This document shows, piece after piece, positions 37,709 through 46,700 of a stretch of DNA of 64,000 nucleotides. The stretch's first letter is position 1; every line of letters begins with the position of its first letter. The notes under the pieces are model-generated. The model did not search any database, was not told where the DNA came from, and worked only from the letters and a program-made list of their open reading frames with translations. Made by a program: the position numbers and the translations under genes. Origin of the DNA: Mucilaginibacter tundrae (GTDB lineage: Bacteria > Bacteroidota > Bacteroidia > Sphingobacteriales > Sphingobacteriaceae); assembly GCF_013408825.1 (NCBI RefSeq), contig NZ_JACCBZ010000003.1:591343-655342 (forward strand), read 5' to 3'.

Positions 37709-38609
37709 AGGGGTATGCGTTCAAATTGCTATAAGTGGTAGATTACCTTAAACAAGAGCACAACATTCAGCATTGAGATTCGTTTAATGGCCAAGTAAAT
37801 ATATAGAATAAATAATTTCCTATAAATAGAATCAATCAAAAAAAACTGCAATAGTTGCCCCTACAGCACACAATCCACTAGTATAACACAGGGTCAATAA
37901 TCGATTTCATGAACAAACACTATAATACACGGCCTGACAGGTTTTATTGTATTTTGAGCAACTCAAAAAGCGTATTGCAGCATATTTAATGATACCAGCT
38001 TAGTGCCAGTCTTTTTTTATTTTACGATTGTTAAAGAGGTCCTAAACATCGTAGAACAAACTTTCAGCGATCAACGGTTCACGCAAGCCCTTAATCAAAT
38101 AAATATCATTAAAAAAGATTATTTCATTAGAATAAGAATCGTTTTTTTTACAATGCACACATCTTCTTTGAATCATGAAGTTTGAACTCATATATATTAA
38201 ATTTTCAAAATCTAATCAGAATTGAACATTTAACATATGAAAATTATGTATTGGACATCCCCTGTTATTTGCCGATACAGAAAGTAAAACTGTGTTATAT
38301 ATCAATCACTTAGACTACTCTAGTTACAAACTAGTAACAACACTGTTTACTTGTATACTTCAGTATCGATATATTTTAACACAATTATATAGTTGGCAGT
38401 AAAATCTACTGATAGAAAGTTCTTATTAATTTTTTGCGAAGTCGCTTTATTTTACTTTATAATTTATGGTTTATCTCAATATATGTAAATCTATTACTAT
38501 ATTTAATATCTTTCCTACAACAAAATCAACCATATAAGTTTTCAACATTAAATTCTTCGATTTAAATGATTAATATTAATTTAGATTATTAATCTTTATC
38601 ACTAAACTT
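37709..38609. other. 901-bp AT-rich intergenic region at the island's left side
   Basis: No gene is supported. A 60-codon frame at 38003-38185 has no family resemblance. From about 38100 the sequence becomes clearly more AT-rich than the kinase genes to the left, with many A and T runs, which fits the start of transferred DNA. No clear promoter box, hairpin terminator or RNA gene was seen. Confidence 0.4.
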
Positions 38610-39008
38610 ATGGACGTCAGTAGTGTACATGCTTTGGCGACAGGTGCAAATGTAAGAATCACTTGGAGTATTGCTTTAATTGGTGGAAGTTTAGCAACTA
38701 TTTTTAGCACTTCTTATGTTAAACCGTTCAACAAGTGGCTTAAATTAATTTATTTAATTTTTCTACCAGCATGGCTTTACCTTGCCGATGCAATAAGAAC
38801 CGGGGATATTATTTCTAGACTTGATATTGGTGCTATTTTAAATCCAAATCGAATACCAATGATTTTTGGAGAAATTAATAAAGAATATAATGATCAACTA
38901 GTTAGTTTTAACATCGCATTAGTCCTTTTGGGGATCTGGTTAATTGTGTTTCTATTATCTTGGGTTTTCAACGATTTTTTCTCAAAAAACAAACTGTATG
39001 AAAAATAG
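38610..39008 (+). CDS. Small hypothetical membrane protein
   Basis: 132 residues, not recognised. Hydropathy suggests three membrane spans: about 18-34 (W-S-I-A-L-I-G-G-S-L-A-T-I), 43-62 (L-K-L-I-Y-L-I-F-L-P-A-W-L-Y-L-A) and 100-122 (F-N-I-A-L-V-L-L-G-I-W-L-I-V-F-L-L). A loop of about 35 residues lies between the second and third. The gene overlaps the next start by 11 bp, so the two are translated together. Codon use is AT-rich compared with the kinase genes. No function can be assigned. Confidence 0.6.
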   Translation: MDVSSVHALATGANVRITWSIALIGGSLATIFSTSYVKPFNKWLKLIYLIFLPAWLYLADAIRTGDIISRLDIGAILNPNRIPMIFGEINKEYNDQLVSFNIALVLLGIWLIVFLLSWVFNDFFSKNKLYEK

Positions 39009-39825
39009 ACTATTGATTTTTGTATTACTGTTGATTACCAAGATATGTTTTGGACAAGACTGTAATTGTGATTTGCCTCCCTTTAATAACGACTGTTATA
39101 ATGTCTGCAAGGTTAAAATACTACAATCAGGATCAAAAAGTCAACTAATAAACACTTTTCATATTAATTCTAAAACAGCTGAAAAAATAGAAAAAATCCC
39201 GAATAGAAAAAAGTTAAATTCAATTACCAATCTTAAACAATATCTTTCAAGAAATTCATATAACACTTTCATAACTAATGTTACTAAGTATTATATAATT
39301 GATTCGCAAACTCAATCTGGGCCTATTCAAACCCAGAAACAAGATCCACCAAAACCTCAAATTTCAAAGGATTTTAGTGATTTTGTGGCTTTGATGCCTA
39401 GAACGTTACACTGTAAAATTGATTATTCTAGTAATGCCCCCTTTGTAAATGATGGAATTATAAACCTTGATTATAAAAATGGTGAATTAATAGTTAAAGG
39501 AAATTTAGACTACGAAACAACTGATAAGTTTAATTTTAAAACATCGATTCGAGGTACATTTGAAGGAAATTATTTTTTTAAATCCGATGAAATGCTTTTT
39601 GAATTTAGTGGTCCTGGAGAACCGTTACCTGATCGACTAAAATGTAAAATTATTATACACGGTACATTTAATTTCGTTGAAAATTCAAGTGAGCCTAAGC
39701 AATTCGCCTTTAATTATCTTTACTTATATATCACTGATTTAAACAGAATTCGTTGCGAATTTGATGATAGAACATATTACGATGATAGAATGACAAGCTA
39801 TTTACAACGGATTAATTATCAATGA
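38998..39825 (+). CDS. Hypothetical secreted protein
   Basis: About 275 residues from the ATG at 38998, which gives a signal peptide (M-K-N-R-L-L-I-F-V-L-L-L, ending F-G-Q); the frame extends 18 codons upstream without a signal. The mature N-terminus is cysteine-rich (D-C-N-C-D-L, N-D-C-Y-N-V-C). The C-terminal two thirds alternate in beta-strand fashion, with no family I can name. It is coupled to the small membrane protein gene by an 11-bp overlap. The pair lies at the left of the defence-type island. Periplasmic or surface location is predicted; function is unknown. Confidence 0.6.
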   Translation: MKNRLLIFVLLLITKICFGQDCNCDLPPFNNDCYNVCKVKILQSGSKSQLINTFHINSKTAEKIEKIPNRKKLNSITNLKQYLSRNSYNTFITNVTKYYIIDSQTQSGPIQTQKQDPPKPQISKDFSDFVALMPRTLHCKIDYSSNAPFVNDGIINLDYKNGELIVKGNLDYETTDKFNFKTSIRGTFEGNYFFKSDEMLFEFSGPGEPLPDRLKCKIIIHGTFNFVENSSEPKQFAFNYLYLYITDLNRIRCEFDDRTYYDDRMTSYLQRINYQ

Positions 39826-39898
39826 TTTTTACTTTGTAAAAAATCTATTTATATTAACTGTTAAAGCCAATTTAATTTTAAGCCGGTTACCTATAAAT

Positions 39899-39918
39899 TA
39901 AGTACCTCCGGCTCCACA
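39899..39918. other. tmRNA/tRNA 3'-end-like sequence, possible attachment site
   Basis: CCTCCGGCTCCACA in this stretch resembles the T-stem plus acceptor 3' strand of a tmRNA or tRNA gene. No matching 5' acceptor or T-loop is present, so it is not a gene. Genomic islands often leave such a duplicated 3' end as an att site, and this one sits at the edge of the CBASS island beside a strong hairpin. Weak, single-copy evidence. Confidence 0.25.
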
Positions 39919-39930
39919 ATCATTTAAATA

Positions 39931-39971
39931 AAAAATGCTCTTATATCTTATTATATAATAAGAGCATTTTT
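39931..39971. terminator. Bidirectional hairpin terminator
   Basis: AAAAATGCTCTTAT (39931-39944) pairs perfectly with ATAAGAGCATTTTT (39958-39971), giving a 14-bp stem with a 13-nt loop and T runs on both strands. It lies between the plus-strand secreted-protein gene and the minus-strand channel gene, and can terminate both. Confidence 0.8.
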
Positions 39972-40086
39972 TATGCATTTAAGGAATTATGGGGTGTAAA
40001 AAGGGGTGCATATTATAATCCTAAAATCCACACTATTTCAATATCTAACTTAAGGCCAGAATATTATTATTTATATTCCTATTTAT

Positions 40087-41208
40087 TTAAAACCGAAGAA
40101 TACGACGTAAAAACAAAGCCACGGCTGCACTAGATATACTAAAACCCATTAACTGTAACAGCATAACCACACTTTTGGCCCCTGGACTCTTAGGGAAAAG
40201 GTCACCATACCCTACGGTTAGCATAGTTGTATGATTAAAATATAGAAAATTACCAATTCGGGGCCAGACACCCATAGTCTTACTTATGCCATTGAACTCA
40301 AATGGTAGAAATGTAAACAACAGCGCAAATATAAAATTGGTCAATAATAAAAGCCACACTAAACGCCAAGGTCGTTCACCATAACCAGTAAAAAACCAAT
40401 ATGCCCAGTTGGCGATTGGCTTTTTTCTCAATTTAATTTTATAATATTCAGAAAGCTGCTGTTCGTAACTATCGAAAAAACCAGCATCACGTGATACCAG
40501 GACTGACTGCAGCGCTAAGAACTGAATGAAATACGTAAATTTTTCTTTATATTCCGGCTGCAGTGCCTTGTAGGCATTTTTAGTTACACTAACAAAGTCA
40601 ACGTAGGTAGCTGCGGAGAACTGTTTGATAGTTTCAAACTGTTCCGAATATTGTTCATAAATAATTTTAAGTTGCCCCATTTGCGCATATGAATTTCCCA
40701 CCTGCAGATATGCCAAGTATTCCATTTCCTTTTGCAGCCAATAGTTAAGGCTTTTAATGACTTGAACTGGATCATCACCTTGCTCTAATTGCTGAGTTGT
40801 TTTTGAAATCATCACATTTTCAAGTTTATTCATGATCTTCTCCCTATATTCTTGTTCAAAACTTGCTTCGCCTGTAATTGACAATAAAGGGAAGAAATAT
40901 ATACTATCAGCTGAAATAACGTCCTCATCAAGTGGTAACAAACTATCAAAAACTAGCTGCCATAACGATTCTATCTCCGATCGCTTTGTAGATAGGTCAA
41001 CCACTGTATCGATGAGGTATTGAATTCGACCCTGAAACTCATTGAAAAGTTGGTCGTCACCAATAAATGCAAACGGAAATTTTGCTTTATAAAGTGGCAA
41101 GTATTGGTCGTAAGTTACATTAATCCACGCTTTGTTCACCTCCCTTTTTAACAGTGGCGTAAAAGGTTGATTCCTATTTTTTTTAAAAATATTTAACATC
41201 TTCAGCAA
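40087..41208 (-). CDS. Two-TM potassium-channel-like protein in the CBASS operon
   Basis: 373 residues. The first 280 are soluble, acidic and helical, with no family I recognise. Then follow TM1 (about 282-303), a pore loop with the exact K+ selectivity filter T-V-G-Y-G-D at 331-336, and TM2 (about 344-367), ending in a basic R-R-I-L-R-F tail. This is the Ion_trans_2-type pore of two-TM potassium channels. The gene starts 24 bp after the TIR-STING stop, same strand, so it is very likely co-transcribed with the CBASS genes. It might be an added pore-forming effector or an ion-flux partner triggered by the system. Both are inference; it could also be an unrelated passenger. Confidence 0.8.
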   Translation of the reverse strand: MLKMLNIFKKNRNQPFTPLLKREVNKAWINVTYDQYLPLYKAKFPFAFIGDDQLFNEFQGRIQYLIDTVVDLSTKRSEIESLWQLVFDSLLPLDEDVISADSIYFFPLLSITGEASFEQEYREKIMNKLENVMISKTTQQLEQGDDPVQVIKSLNYWLQKEMEYLAYLQVGNSYAQMGQLKIIYEQYSEQFETIKQFSAATYVDFVSVTKNAYKALQPEYKEKFTYFIQFLALQSVLVSRDAGFFDSYEQQLSEYYKIKLRKKPIANWAYWFFTGYGERPWRLVWLLLLTNFIFALLFTFLPFEFNGISKTMGVWPRIGNFLYFNHTTMLTVGYGDLFPKSPGAKSVVMLLQLMGFSISSAAVALFLRRILRF

Positions 41209-41232
41209 TTAAAGAAATAAGATATCTATGTA

Positions 41233-42198
41233 TTAGATATCAACTATTTCAGTTTCAACAATATTCTTGGTTATAGAGCTTTTTTTAATTAAGTAATCCA
41301 ACGTTTTTTTAAAGTTTCTGATCTCACGATATTCAAGTAGGGTTTCTCTTTCGGATTTACCTAAATGATGTTTAGAAGAGTAAAGCTCAATTGCCATATT
41401 AAGCGCGTTAAGAGTGTAAGGTATATCTACAAGGTGTAATTCACCGTTTGTAGCCTTTGATACATCTATAGAAAAATCATAATCACGAACATGCTTTGGA
41501 TCTACCTTCAACTTTTGCCAGCCGTCCTGTAATCGTTTACTAACAACCTTTTTAAACATATCATCGCTTAGGTCATTAGGAAGTAGAATAGTAAACTTCA
41601 AACTTTTTATAACAAATTGCTGATCGTTTTGAATGGTAAATTCTTTTAATTCCGCTTTATCCTCTAATAGCCGCTCAACAGTTTTTTCAACAAAATTGTT
41701 AAAATACCCATATGCCAAAACGGTAGATGGAAGAAAACCAAGATCAAAGGTGGTTTCCTTATCAAGGATATGTTTCTTGATATCATCAATGCAGCTATCC
41801 AAAGATGACGCAAAATCAGCGCTAACATATTTTGATACAGTTGGAAATGTGATGCCCAACAAATCGCTCGGTATTTTAATTCCCTTTTCAAGAACATATA
41901 AAGCCCGGTCACGCCCTAGCCCACCAGCGAACATGCCAAATTCGAATAAAACATTATCCCGTACGCCTTTAACTGTTTTCTTTCTCGAAGTAACAATGTC
42001 ATCGGCGGTAGCAATCATAACAGCATAATCGTACAATGCAATTTGAGTTATCAAATTTTCATAATTGCTTTTTCCAATATCAAATGCTCTTGTCCACAAT
42101 TTGATTTCTGCGATATCTTTTAGGCCATTTCTAATGCCCTCAGCTATTGGTAGTCCCTCTTTGGAAGATCCAATAAATATGTGTGGTTTCAGTTCCAT
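41233..42198 (-). CDS. TIR-STING fusion, CBASS effector
   Basis: 321 residues. Residues 1-150 form a CAP12/TIR-like NAD-hydrolase domain: H-I-F-I-G-S-S-K-E-G, then D-N-V-L-F-E-F-G-M-F with predicted catalytic E86. Residues 155-321 have the size and motifs of a prokaryotic STING domain: L-A-Y-G-Y-F-N-N-F-V, and V-D-I-P-Y-T-L with D258 and T262, the D-x-x-x-T spacing used by bacterial STING to contact cyclic di-GMP. In known TIR-STING systems nucleotide binding drives filament formation and NAD+ depletion, killing the infected cell. The start is 1 nt after the E2-like gene stop. A SAVED sensor is less likely given the short C-terminal domain. STING is assigned from motif and size, without alignment. 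Confidence 0.78.
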   Translation of the reverse strand: MELKPHIFIGSSKEGLPIAEGIRNGLKDIAEIKLWTRAFDIGKSNYENLITQIALYDYAVMIATADDIVTSRKKTVKGVRDNVLFEFGMFAGGLGRDRALYVLEKGIKIPSDLLGITFPTVSKYVSADFASSLDSCIDDIKKHILDKETTFDLGFLPSTVLAYGYFNNFVEKTVERLLEDKAELKEFTIQNDQQFVIKSLKFTILLPNDLSDDMFKKVVSKRLQDGWQKLKVDPKHVRDYDFSIDVSKATNGELHLVDIPYTLNALNMAIELYSSKHHLGKSERETLLEYREIRNFKKTLDYLIKKSSITKNIVETEIVDI

Positions 42199-42199
42199 G

Positions 42200-42631
42200 T
42201 TATATTTTTTTATGGTCTACATAAGGATGCAGCCATTTTCCTTTTAATAAATAAAGCTCATAATAAAGGTACCATTCGTGAGTCCACGGTATTATAGTAT
42301 TGAACAAATGCAGTCTATCCGTAAAACTAAAATCCTTAGGATAATAAAGGCAGAGGCTATTATCACTACTATACATATGTATATCGTCATGGTACTCTAT
42401 TTTGGGTTTTTTAGTAAATACCTTTGGTTTCATACCGGGACTAAACCGAAGCTCATATTCATAAATTTGAGAATATTCACTTGGTTGACAGTATCCTTTA
42501 ACAAACAGGGTATTTTCTTGGATAGTGATCGTCAAAAAATCATAAGCTTTTTCAAGTAAATGTCTTTCCTGATATAAAACTTTTATCGGATTAATCCCTT
42601 TCTTAGGCATAAAGTAGTTTTTAGCCGCCAT
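42200..42631 (-). CDS. E2-like conjugating protein of short type II CBASS
   Basis: 143 residues matching the small bacterial E2-like family of CBASS: H-M-Y-S-S-D-N-S-L-C-L-Y-Y-P with predicted catalytic C94, then T-I-I-P-W-T-H-E-W-Y-L-Y-Y-E and G-K-W at the C-terminus. No E1 or JAB-peptidase gene is present, which defines the short type II layout. In such systems the E2 acts on the glycine-ended C-terminus of the CD-NTase and controls its activity. Here the CD-NTase does end in Gly-Gly, and its GGC GGC codons overlap the E2 start codon. Both flanking genes are coupled to it (11-bp overlap upstream, 1-nt gap downstream). Confidence 0.78.
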   Translation of the reverse strand: MAAKNYFMPKKGINPIKVLYQERHLLEKAYDFLTITIQENTLFVKGYCQPSEYSQIYEYELRFSPGMKPKVFTKKPKIEYHDDIHMYSSDNSLCLYYPKDFSFTDRLHLFNTIIPWTHEWYLYYELYLLKGKWLHPYVDHKKI

Positions 42632-43634
42632 AATTTCGATGCCCTAAATGTGGAGTTCCCGAAATAGAATTAATGCTACCGCTCCTACCTAAGTAGGCAC
42701 CACTGGCAACTGTACTGGCTGAAGCTAAAAGTTTTTCAGCACGTTTTTCATCTTCTTCATTCAAGCCTTCAGGAAACCTATCACCAAGATATTTACGCCA
42801 TATTTTAGATGCTTTTAGTTGATCGGTTTCATCTATTGCTTTTTGGGCGTGATCACAAAACATTTTAAGTTCTTCTATGAAATTATCCTTCTGAACCTTG
42901 GTTAGCTTAGCTGTTAAATCATCAAATGGCTCCACCGGCGCATAACAAGTGACAGAATATTGTACTGCGGATTTGATGGCATTTAACAATTTCAATAAAC
43001 ATTTGTCATCATTTTCAGCGTCAATGGAAAAATGCCTTGCTGTCCATACTGCAAGGGCTATTCCGCTTGGCATTTTACCATTAGCTTTACGTTTTGATGT
43101 CCACCCTTTAAGATATTTAATCATCCTGATATACTGCCCGTTACTATCTTTATATTTCTCTAACCAAGTAATCATATGCCAAGGGTCATCCTTCGTCCAA
43201 TCCTGGCCTTTTACTGCCATATAAGCAAAGTCTTCATCGGCAATTTCGTAGTAAGCAGGAAAATCAATATTATACTCACACTGAAATATAACCCGGACAC
43301 ATTTCTTTCGATGTTGGGCGCCTTCTTTTGTATGATCTTTTACCGCATCGCGAATGTACCCTTGCACCGTTTCTCCGCTCACACTTGGCTTGCTTAGCAA
43401 ATACACTCCCCTGTCCGAATCGAAGGATCCATCTTCTTTAATAATGATCGTCTTCATTTTGTGTGCATCAGAACCCTGAGTGTAAAATGTAACGCGCATC
43501 CCCAATTTCTCAAACAGTGTGTTTGCTATTTTCACTTCAAGTAGTTGGCGAGAAGTTTTCATTTTTTGGCGTTGAGTTGCTGTCGGGGTAATCTCCTTGT
43601 TATAGTCTAAAAATAGTTTGTGACAGTTTGCCAT
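42621..43634 (-). CDS. CD-NTase (cGAS/DncV-like cyclic oligonucleotide synthase), CBASS
   Basis: 337 residues from the ATG at 43634 (M-A-N-C-H-K-L-F); the 12-codon upstream extension lacks family features. Nucleotidyltransferase core: Q-G-S at 53-55, F-D-S-D-R-G-V-Y-L with D72 and D74 as metal ligands, and I-D-F-P-A-Y-Y with D124 as the third acid. The helical C-terminal region ends in a flexible Ser/Gly-rich tail finishing N-Y-G-G. Enzymes of this type make a cyclic nucleotide after phage sensing. With a STING receptor downstream, cyclic di-GMP is the likely product, though the sequence alone does not prove it. First gene of the operon, reading away from a strong palindrome. Confidence 0.85.
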   Translation of the reverse strand: MANCHKLFLDYNKEITPTATQRQKMKTSRQLLEVKIANTLFEKLGMRVTFYTQGSDAHKMKTIIIKEDGSFDSDRGVYLLSKPSVSGETVQGYIRDAVKDHTKEGAQHRKKCVRVIFQCEYNIDFPAYYEIADEDFAYMAVKGQDWTKDDPWHMITWLEKYKDSNGQYIRMIKYLKGWTSKRKANGKMPSGIALAVWTARHFSIDAENDDKCLLKLLNAIKSAVQYSVTCYAPVEPFDDLTAKLTKVQKDNFIEELKMFCDHAQKAIDETDQLKASKIWRKYLGDRFPEGLNEEDEKRAEKLLASASTVASGAYLGRSGSINSISGTPHLGHRNYGG

Positions 43635-43687
43635 AGTTTTAGTATTAGTTGTTAGTGATTGATAAAACAAAGTAACATATTTTTTAT

Positions 43688-43713
43688 TTATACAAACAAG
43701 TTTGTTTGTATAA
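43688..43713. promoter_or_regulatory. Strong palindrome in the CBASS/STAND divergent promoter region
   Basis: Perfect 12-bp arms TTATACAAACAA and TTGTTTGTATAA flank a 2-nt centre. The right half is echoed by a further half-site (TTTGTTTATATAAATTT, 43717-43733). It sits 54 bp upstream of the CD-NTase start and 64 bp upstream of the STAND ATPase start, so one dimeric regulator could control both. No regulator gene is adjacent. Confidence 0.65.
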
Positions 43714-43777
43714 ATTTTTGTTTATATAAATTTCTGTAATAGTAAAATAGGCTTTATATTTGAATAACTCTAAGCTT

Positions 43778-46700
43778 ATGAATCAGAATGAAAACGTTGC
43801 TGTTAACAGCCTTTATTACTTTAACGCCCATACAAAAAATGACGAGGATGTAGTAAACACCTTTATAGCTCGGAAACCCTTATTGAAAAGCCTTGAAGAT
43901 AGTATAGATAAGGAAAGAGGAAATACTGTACCGAAGCACCTTATGATAATTGGTAGCCGAGGAATGGGCAAAAGCACCTTACTTAGGCGTTTGGAAATTT
44001 CAATCAGAAAAGGGGATTTAAATAAAAGATTCATACCAATTCTATTTCCAGAAGAGCAATATAATATTGACCGGCTATCAAAATTTTGGTTGAACAGCTT
44101 AGATTCCCTTGCTGATAATTTTGAGGAAGAAAAAAACTTTGCAGAAACAGATTATTTAGACGATCTAATTAAGGAGTTAACATCTCTTAAAGGCGAAAAA
44201 GAAATATCTGAAAAAGCCTATTTCGCACTATTGGAAATATGTAAAAAATACAATCGTAAACCAGTGTTTCTTATTGACAATTTTGATATTCTATTTGATG
44301 GAATTTCAAAAGAACAACAAACTACATTATACGGTATCATAACATCTAACCAGTCACCAATTTTTATAGGAGCATGTTCATATAATCCAATCGAAGACGT
44401 AAGTTATGATAGCATGTTTTATGATGTATTTGAAAACATCATTTTAGATCGGCTTACTCAAACAGAAATGCGAGAATTATTGCTGCTATTGGCTGATAAA
44501 ACCGGAAAGGGCGATGTATTTGAAGATATATATAATAAGACTGCTCAACTTGATGCTTTACATAGTCTTACTGGCGGAAACCCACGAATAGCAGTTTTTA
44601 TATTTCAACTTCTTGCTAACGGTTTATCAGAAAAAATTTTTGAAAATTTAAATGCATTATTGGATTTAATAACCCCCTTATATAAAAGTAATTTCGAACA
44701 ACTTTCCAAACAATCGCAAGTAATTGTTGACGCACTTGCACTAAATTGGGATCCTTGTGATCTCGATCAATTACATTTTATTACCAAACTTGAAAACAAT
44801 CAGCTATCGGCCCAACTTGACCGATTAATTAAGGCTGGTTGGATTGACCGATCAAATCGTTATTCCGAAGAAAAAAACAAAATAGTTTTAAAAATAAAAA
44901 ACTATAGCATTCGCGAACGTTTTTTTAACATTTGGTACATAATGAGGCGGGCAAGTCGACGACAAAGAGGTGATTTAAAAAGTTTGACTTGCTTTTTAGA
45001 AACCTTTTACACACCGCAACATTTAGCAATAGAAAAGTTGAGAATAATCAAGTTACTGAAAGAAAAACTTGATCCTGATAAAATCACTTATGGATTAGCA
45101 CTTTCTCGTGCCTACAATCGTGACGGTAGTAGTGATCTTGAAAACAATATTTATCTTGAAATATTAGAACAAACAGAAGGCAATTTGTCCGAGGTTGCGA
45201 AATATATGAACCCGGATAATATACCAGACAATATATTTAATGATTTTTTTAATGCAGAAGGAAAACGCTGGAGAGATCACATTCAGCGCCTATTTAGTCA
45301 AAAAGAATTTCAAAAAGCCCGTCAATTTATCACGTCAGTATTAAATAAGCGTCCTAATAATGGTTTTGCACTACGAAAAATGGCGGATGCTTATTTTCGA
45401 GAAGGACTTTATTCTGAAGCAACTCTAGCATACAGAAACGCTTTAAAAATAAATCCTAATGATAGTATGAGTTGGATTGGGATTGCATCAATTCAAGAGC
45501 TCAATAATGATGATATTAGTGCAGAAGAAGCCTATAAACATGCATTGGATCAAGGCAATGATGTTACGTACTTTAAATATCGTTACGCTTCTTTTTTAAG
45601 AAAGAACATGCGTTATGATGAAGCTGAAAATATAGTTCTTGAAGCGTTAGAGACGAGTCCTGGCGATAACTTCGGTGAATTTTTACTTATAGCAATTTAT
45701 ATTGACCAGAAACGAATTGATGAGGCTGAAAAATTAGCTGATGAGTGTTTTCATTCTAAAAAGGAAGATAAAGAACACATCAACTTAATCCATTTTTTAA
45801 TGGCTATCGCATATAAAGATACCGACCGGGTCCAACGAGCAATTGAAGAATTTCAACAAATACTTGGTGGTCAACTTTATGAAAATCCCAGTTTTTGGTT
45901 TTATTACGGTGAAGCATTAAAACTGACAAACCAGAATGAAGAAGCAGAAGATGCCTATAGACAGGTTATCAAGTTTGCTCCTGATAATGTTAATTACTTA
46001 TTTACGATTGCAAATTTTTTAAAAGAAAAACGTTTCAAATATGGTGAAGCCGAAACCATATTTAAACGTCTATCCATATTAGACCCGAAAAATCCTGATG
46101 TTTGGATAGCTCTTGGTGATAGCTATACACATCGTGGCATTTATAAAAAAGCTGGAGTGGCATTCAAAAAAGCAACACAAGTTGCACCTGAATATGGCAA
46201 ATCATGGGGGGTGTTAGGAATATCCTATCAATATTTAAATGACGAACCGCAAAAGGCTTCCGAAGCGTATATTCAATGCTTAAAGATTAACCCCAATATA
46301 GAATCCATTTGGGAAGCCTTAGCAGACTTAAATCATTTTAGTCTTAAATCTTTTAAAAATGCCGAAAATGCTTATGTAAAAGCTTTGGAAATTAATCCTA
46401 CAAACAATAACGTATTATCAAAGTATTTGATGATGCTTATCAGAAGTGATGATAATAATTCTGCAATATCCGTTTTTGAGAAATATCGTGAAAGTATTAA
46501 ATTAAACCCATTCATTTTCGCGTTGCAAGAAGCATTATTTGCAATTAACAAAGATAACAATGGTGATGCTTCTAATTCATGGCTTGCTGCAATAACAAAT
46601 ATAAACCTGACAGAGGAGTCTTTAGATCTTATCAAATATGCGGCCGCTATTAGTGTTATGAAAGGCTTCGGAAACAGATTATTAGATGTATTTAAAAAAT

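Noticed and set aside
35310..37751. Series of plus-strand open frames opposite the HAMP repeats
   Set aside because: They recur with the 276-bp repeat period and are antisense shadows of the minus-strand kinase gene.
38003..38185. 60-codon plus-strand frame in the AT-rich gap
   Set aside because: Composition is what random AT-rich DNA gives; no motif or signal peptide.
39880..39930. Possible complete tRNA or tmRNA gene
   Set aside because: Only a 3'-end-like tract is present; no cloverleaf, anticodon arm or 5' acceptor could be built.
41233..42198. TIR-SAVED assignment for the CBASS effector
   Set aside because: The C-terminal domain is only about 165 residues and has a D-x-x-x-T motif, better fitting STING than the longer SAVED fold.
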